A stretch of 64,000 nucleotides of DNA from Alangreenwoodia sp964438605 (GTDB taxonomy: Bacteria; Bacillota; Clostridia; Peptostreptococcales; Anaerovoracaceae), in contig CAYTKT010000005.1 in assembly GCA_964438605.1 (NCBI GenBank), positions 1 to 64,000 on the forward strand, in the 5' to 3' direction. Within the stretch, counting starts at the first letter, position 1; each line of letters opens with the position of its first letter. The notes under the pieces are model-generated. The model was not told where the DNA came from, did no database searches, and saw only the letters and a list, made by a program, of their open reading frames with translations. The position numbers were made by a program, and so were the translations under genes. Positions 63,141 through 64,000 of this stretch are shown piece after piece.

Positions 63141-63415
63141 GCCTGAATCCTCTCCAGGGAAACGAGTACATACTGGTCAGGCTCCTCCGGATTATAAACG
63201 CGAAACCTACCCTCTGCCGGAATCTCATACTCCCCCGACGCATACTTCGCAATCTCCTGCGTTACCCAGGGCATCGGCCACGGTGTTTTCAAAGGATCTG
63301 AAATCATCTCACCCTGCGCGTCAAAAGCGACAACCTGCCCTCTGAGATCACATGGAATACTGTCTACCGCCTTAATCGTAAACATCAATTCCGCTTGCTT
63401 TCCATTCAACTCCAT
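63134..63415 (-). CDS. Small protein of unknown function in the Etf operon
   Basis: 93 residues, soluble, mostly beta-strand in character (MFTIKAVDSIPCDLRGQVVAFD, then RFRVYNPEEPDQYVLVSLERI). AGGAAGG precedes the ATG. It overlaps the EtfB-like gene at its 3' end, indicating coupled translation. I do not recognise the family; an accessory subunit of an acyl-CoA redox enzyme is a guess from position only. Confidence 0.75.
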   Translation of the reverse strand: MELNGKQAELMFTIKAVDSIPCDLRGQVVAFDAQGEMISDPLKTPWPMPWVTQEIAKYASGEYEIPAEGRFRVYNPEEPDQYVLVSLERIQAC

Positions 63416-63424
63416 TTTTCCTTC

Positions 63425-63643
63425 CTACTCTCCCTCAGCAGGCTTCGGTCTTCTAAACGAGCCATAATCTACAACGATAGGAGTCAGTTCAAAGTCAGCC
63501 ATTTCCCCCTCGACCATATCAAAATCGATGGCTTTATAACGCTGGCACACGGTTCTGCAGCCTGAAGGACACTTTCCACATCCTTCCTTATGCCCTACCG
63601 GTTCAAAATCAATTGTGCCTCTTTCAATTACAACTTTTCCCAT
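63425..63643 (-). CDS. Small cysteine-rich, probably iron-sulfur protein
   Basis: 72 residues with the motif GCGKCPSGCRTVCQRY (C-x2-C-x3-C-x3-C), a spacing that could bind one [4Fe-4S] cluster. An acidic C-terminal half (DFDMVEGEMADFEL) follows. GGAGG precedes the ATG. It sits 10 bases upstream of the 93-residue gene. Its place beside an EtfB-like protein suggests electron transfer, but no exact family is recognised. Confidence 0.75.
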   Translation of the reverse strand: MGKVVIERGTIDFEPVGHKEGCGKCPSGCRTVCQRYKAIDFDMVEGEMADFELTPIVVDYGSFRRPKPAEGE

Positions 63644-63658
63644 CTGAAATTCCTCCGT

Positions 63659-64000
63659 TTAGAGCCATCCCGTAAAGTCAGACTCCTCCTCATAAGCTTC
63701 ATAAATCACAGCCTGCCACGTGCCGTTCATCGTGTCTTTATTATCAGCGAAAAGTTCCTCAACAGAATCGTACTCCATCGTATCACCAACGTAATACATA
63801 TTAATTTTATTCTTCGTAATCGACCACTTTTTACTCTTATCGTCATACTTAACCATAACGTCGGTGAGCTTCAGGAAAAACTCCTTAACCTGATTTTTTT
63901 CATACATCTCCGCAAAATCAGCGGCCACAGGATTTTCCATCAGATAATAAACCCTGTTGATTTCCATGTAAAAGCGGTGATTGTCAGGCCTCGTAGCCGT
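63659..64000 (-). CDS. C-terminal part of a protein of unknown function, cut by the window edge
   Basis: The frame contains an ATG at 63967, but no ribosome binding site precedes it and the frame stays open through the last 11 codons of the window (ending in ATRPDNHRFY before that Met). The true start is therefore probably outside. The visible part is acidic and soluble (YYLMENPVAADFAEMYEKN, INMYYVGDTMEYDSVEELF). It ends 15 bases before the cysteine-rich gene and belongs to the same transcript. Confidence 0.65.
   Translation of the reverse strand, partial: TATRPDNHRFYMEINRVYYLMENPVAADFAEMYEKNQVKEFFLKLTDVMVKYDDKSKKWSITKNKINMYYVGDTMEYDSVEELFADNKDTMNGTWQAVIYEAYEEESDFTGWL

Overview
The window looks like the chromosome of an anaerobic Firmicute of class Clostridia. 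The order tilS-ftsH-coaX-dusB-greA-lysS (read leftwards) is the familiar Firmicute arrangement. A CIRCE operator, class B sortase, SLH-anchored surface protein, type 1B pyrD/pyrK pair, flavodoxin/DUF3793 pair and OFA-family transporter fit a gut- or mouth-type clostridium. A SpoIIE phosphatase fragment survives only as a relic next to tilS, which suggests a lineage that has lost sporulation. Genus and species cannot be fixed from this sequence. I saw no rRNA, tRNA, CRISPR array or prophage.

Layout: 1-0.76 kb is gene-free and holds two TTAG-N6-CTAA boxes. 0.76-12.7 kb (minus) carries core genes: lysS, greA, dusB, coaX, ftsH, tilS, tatD, metG. 13.5-20.4 kb (minus) has a MalT/LuxR-type regulator overlapping wecB, a WecA/TagO-type transferase, a dCMP-type deaminase and truA. 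20.6-25.3 kb (plus) has an orphan prepilin peptidase, an unknown protein, a decayed membrane gene, a ThiE-HAD fusion and thiD. 25.7-29.4 kb has sortase B, an IS200/IS605 relic, a cation-efflux protein, a CAP-domain pseudogene and a DUF1294 protein. 29.4-35.5 kb (minus) is the pyrimidine operon pyrC-F-K-D-E, followed by an MscS channel gene. 37.2-42.1 kb is a 1647-residue SLH adhesin whose promoter spacer contains an 11-G tract. 42.5-45 kb has CIRCE-hsp20 and flavodoxin/DUF3793. 45.9-46.4 kb is a seven-copy 78-bp repeat fossil. 46.6-51 kb (plus) has two small membrane proteins plus larE, larB and larC. 51.4-56.8 kb has an OFA transporter, a HxlR-like regulator and a second MalT/LuxR-type regulator. 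57.2-64 kb (minus) has deoB, a metallophosphoesterase, a MarR regulator, an acyl-CoA ligase, an EtfB-like protein and three small unknown proteins, the last cut by the window edge.

The most striking general feature is pervasive expansion. Many ordinary enzymes (TilS, MetG, TruA, PyrK, PyrC, WecA, LarC, a LuxR regulator, a CDF transporter) carry low-complexity insertions or tails between conserved domains. Several are visibly tandem-repeated at the DNA level, notably 4 x 78 bp in pyrK. Intergenic regions carry matching minisatellites (7 x 78 bp, 6 x 41 bp, about 2 x 139 bp, about 32 bp). Together with the poly-G promoter this points to a genome rich in slippage-type variation.
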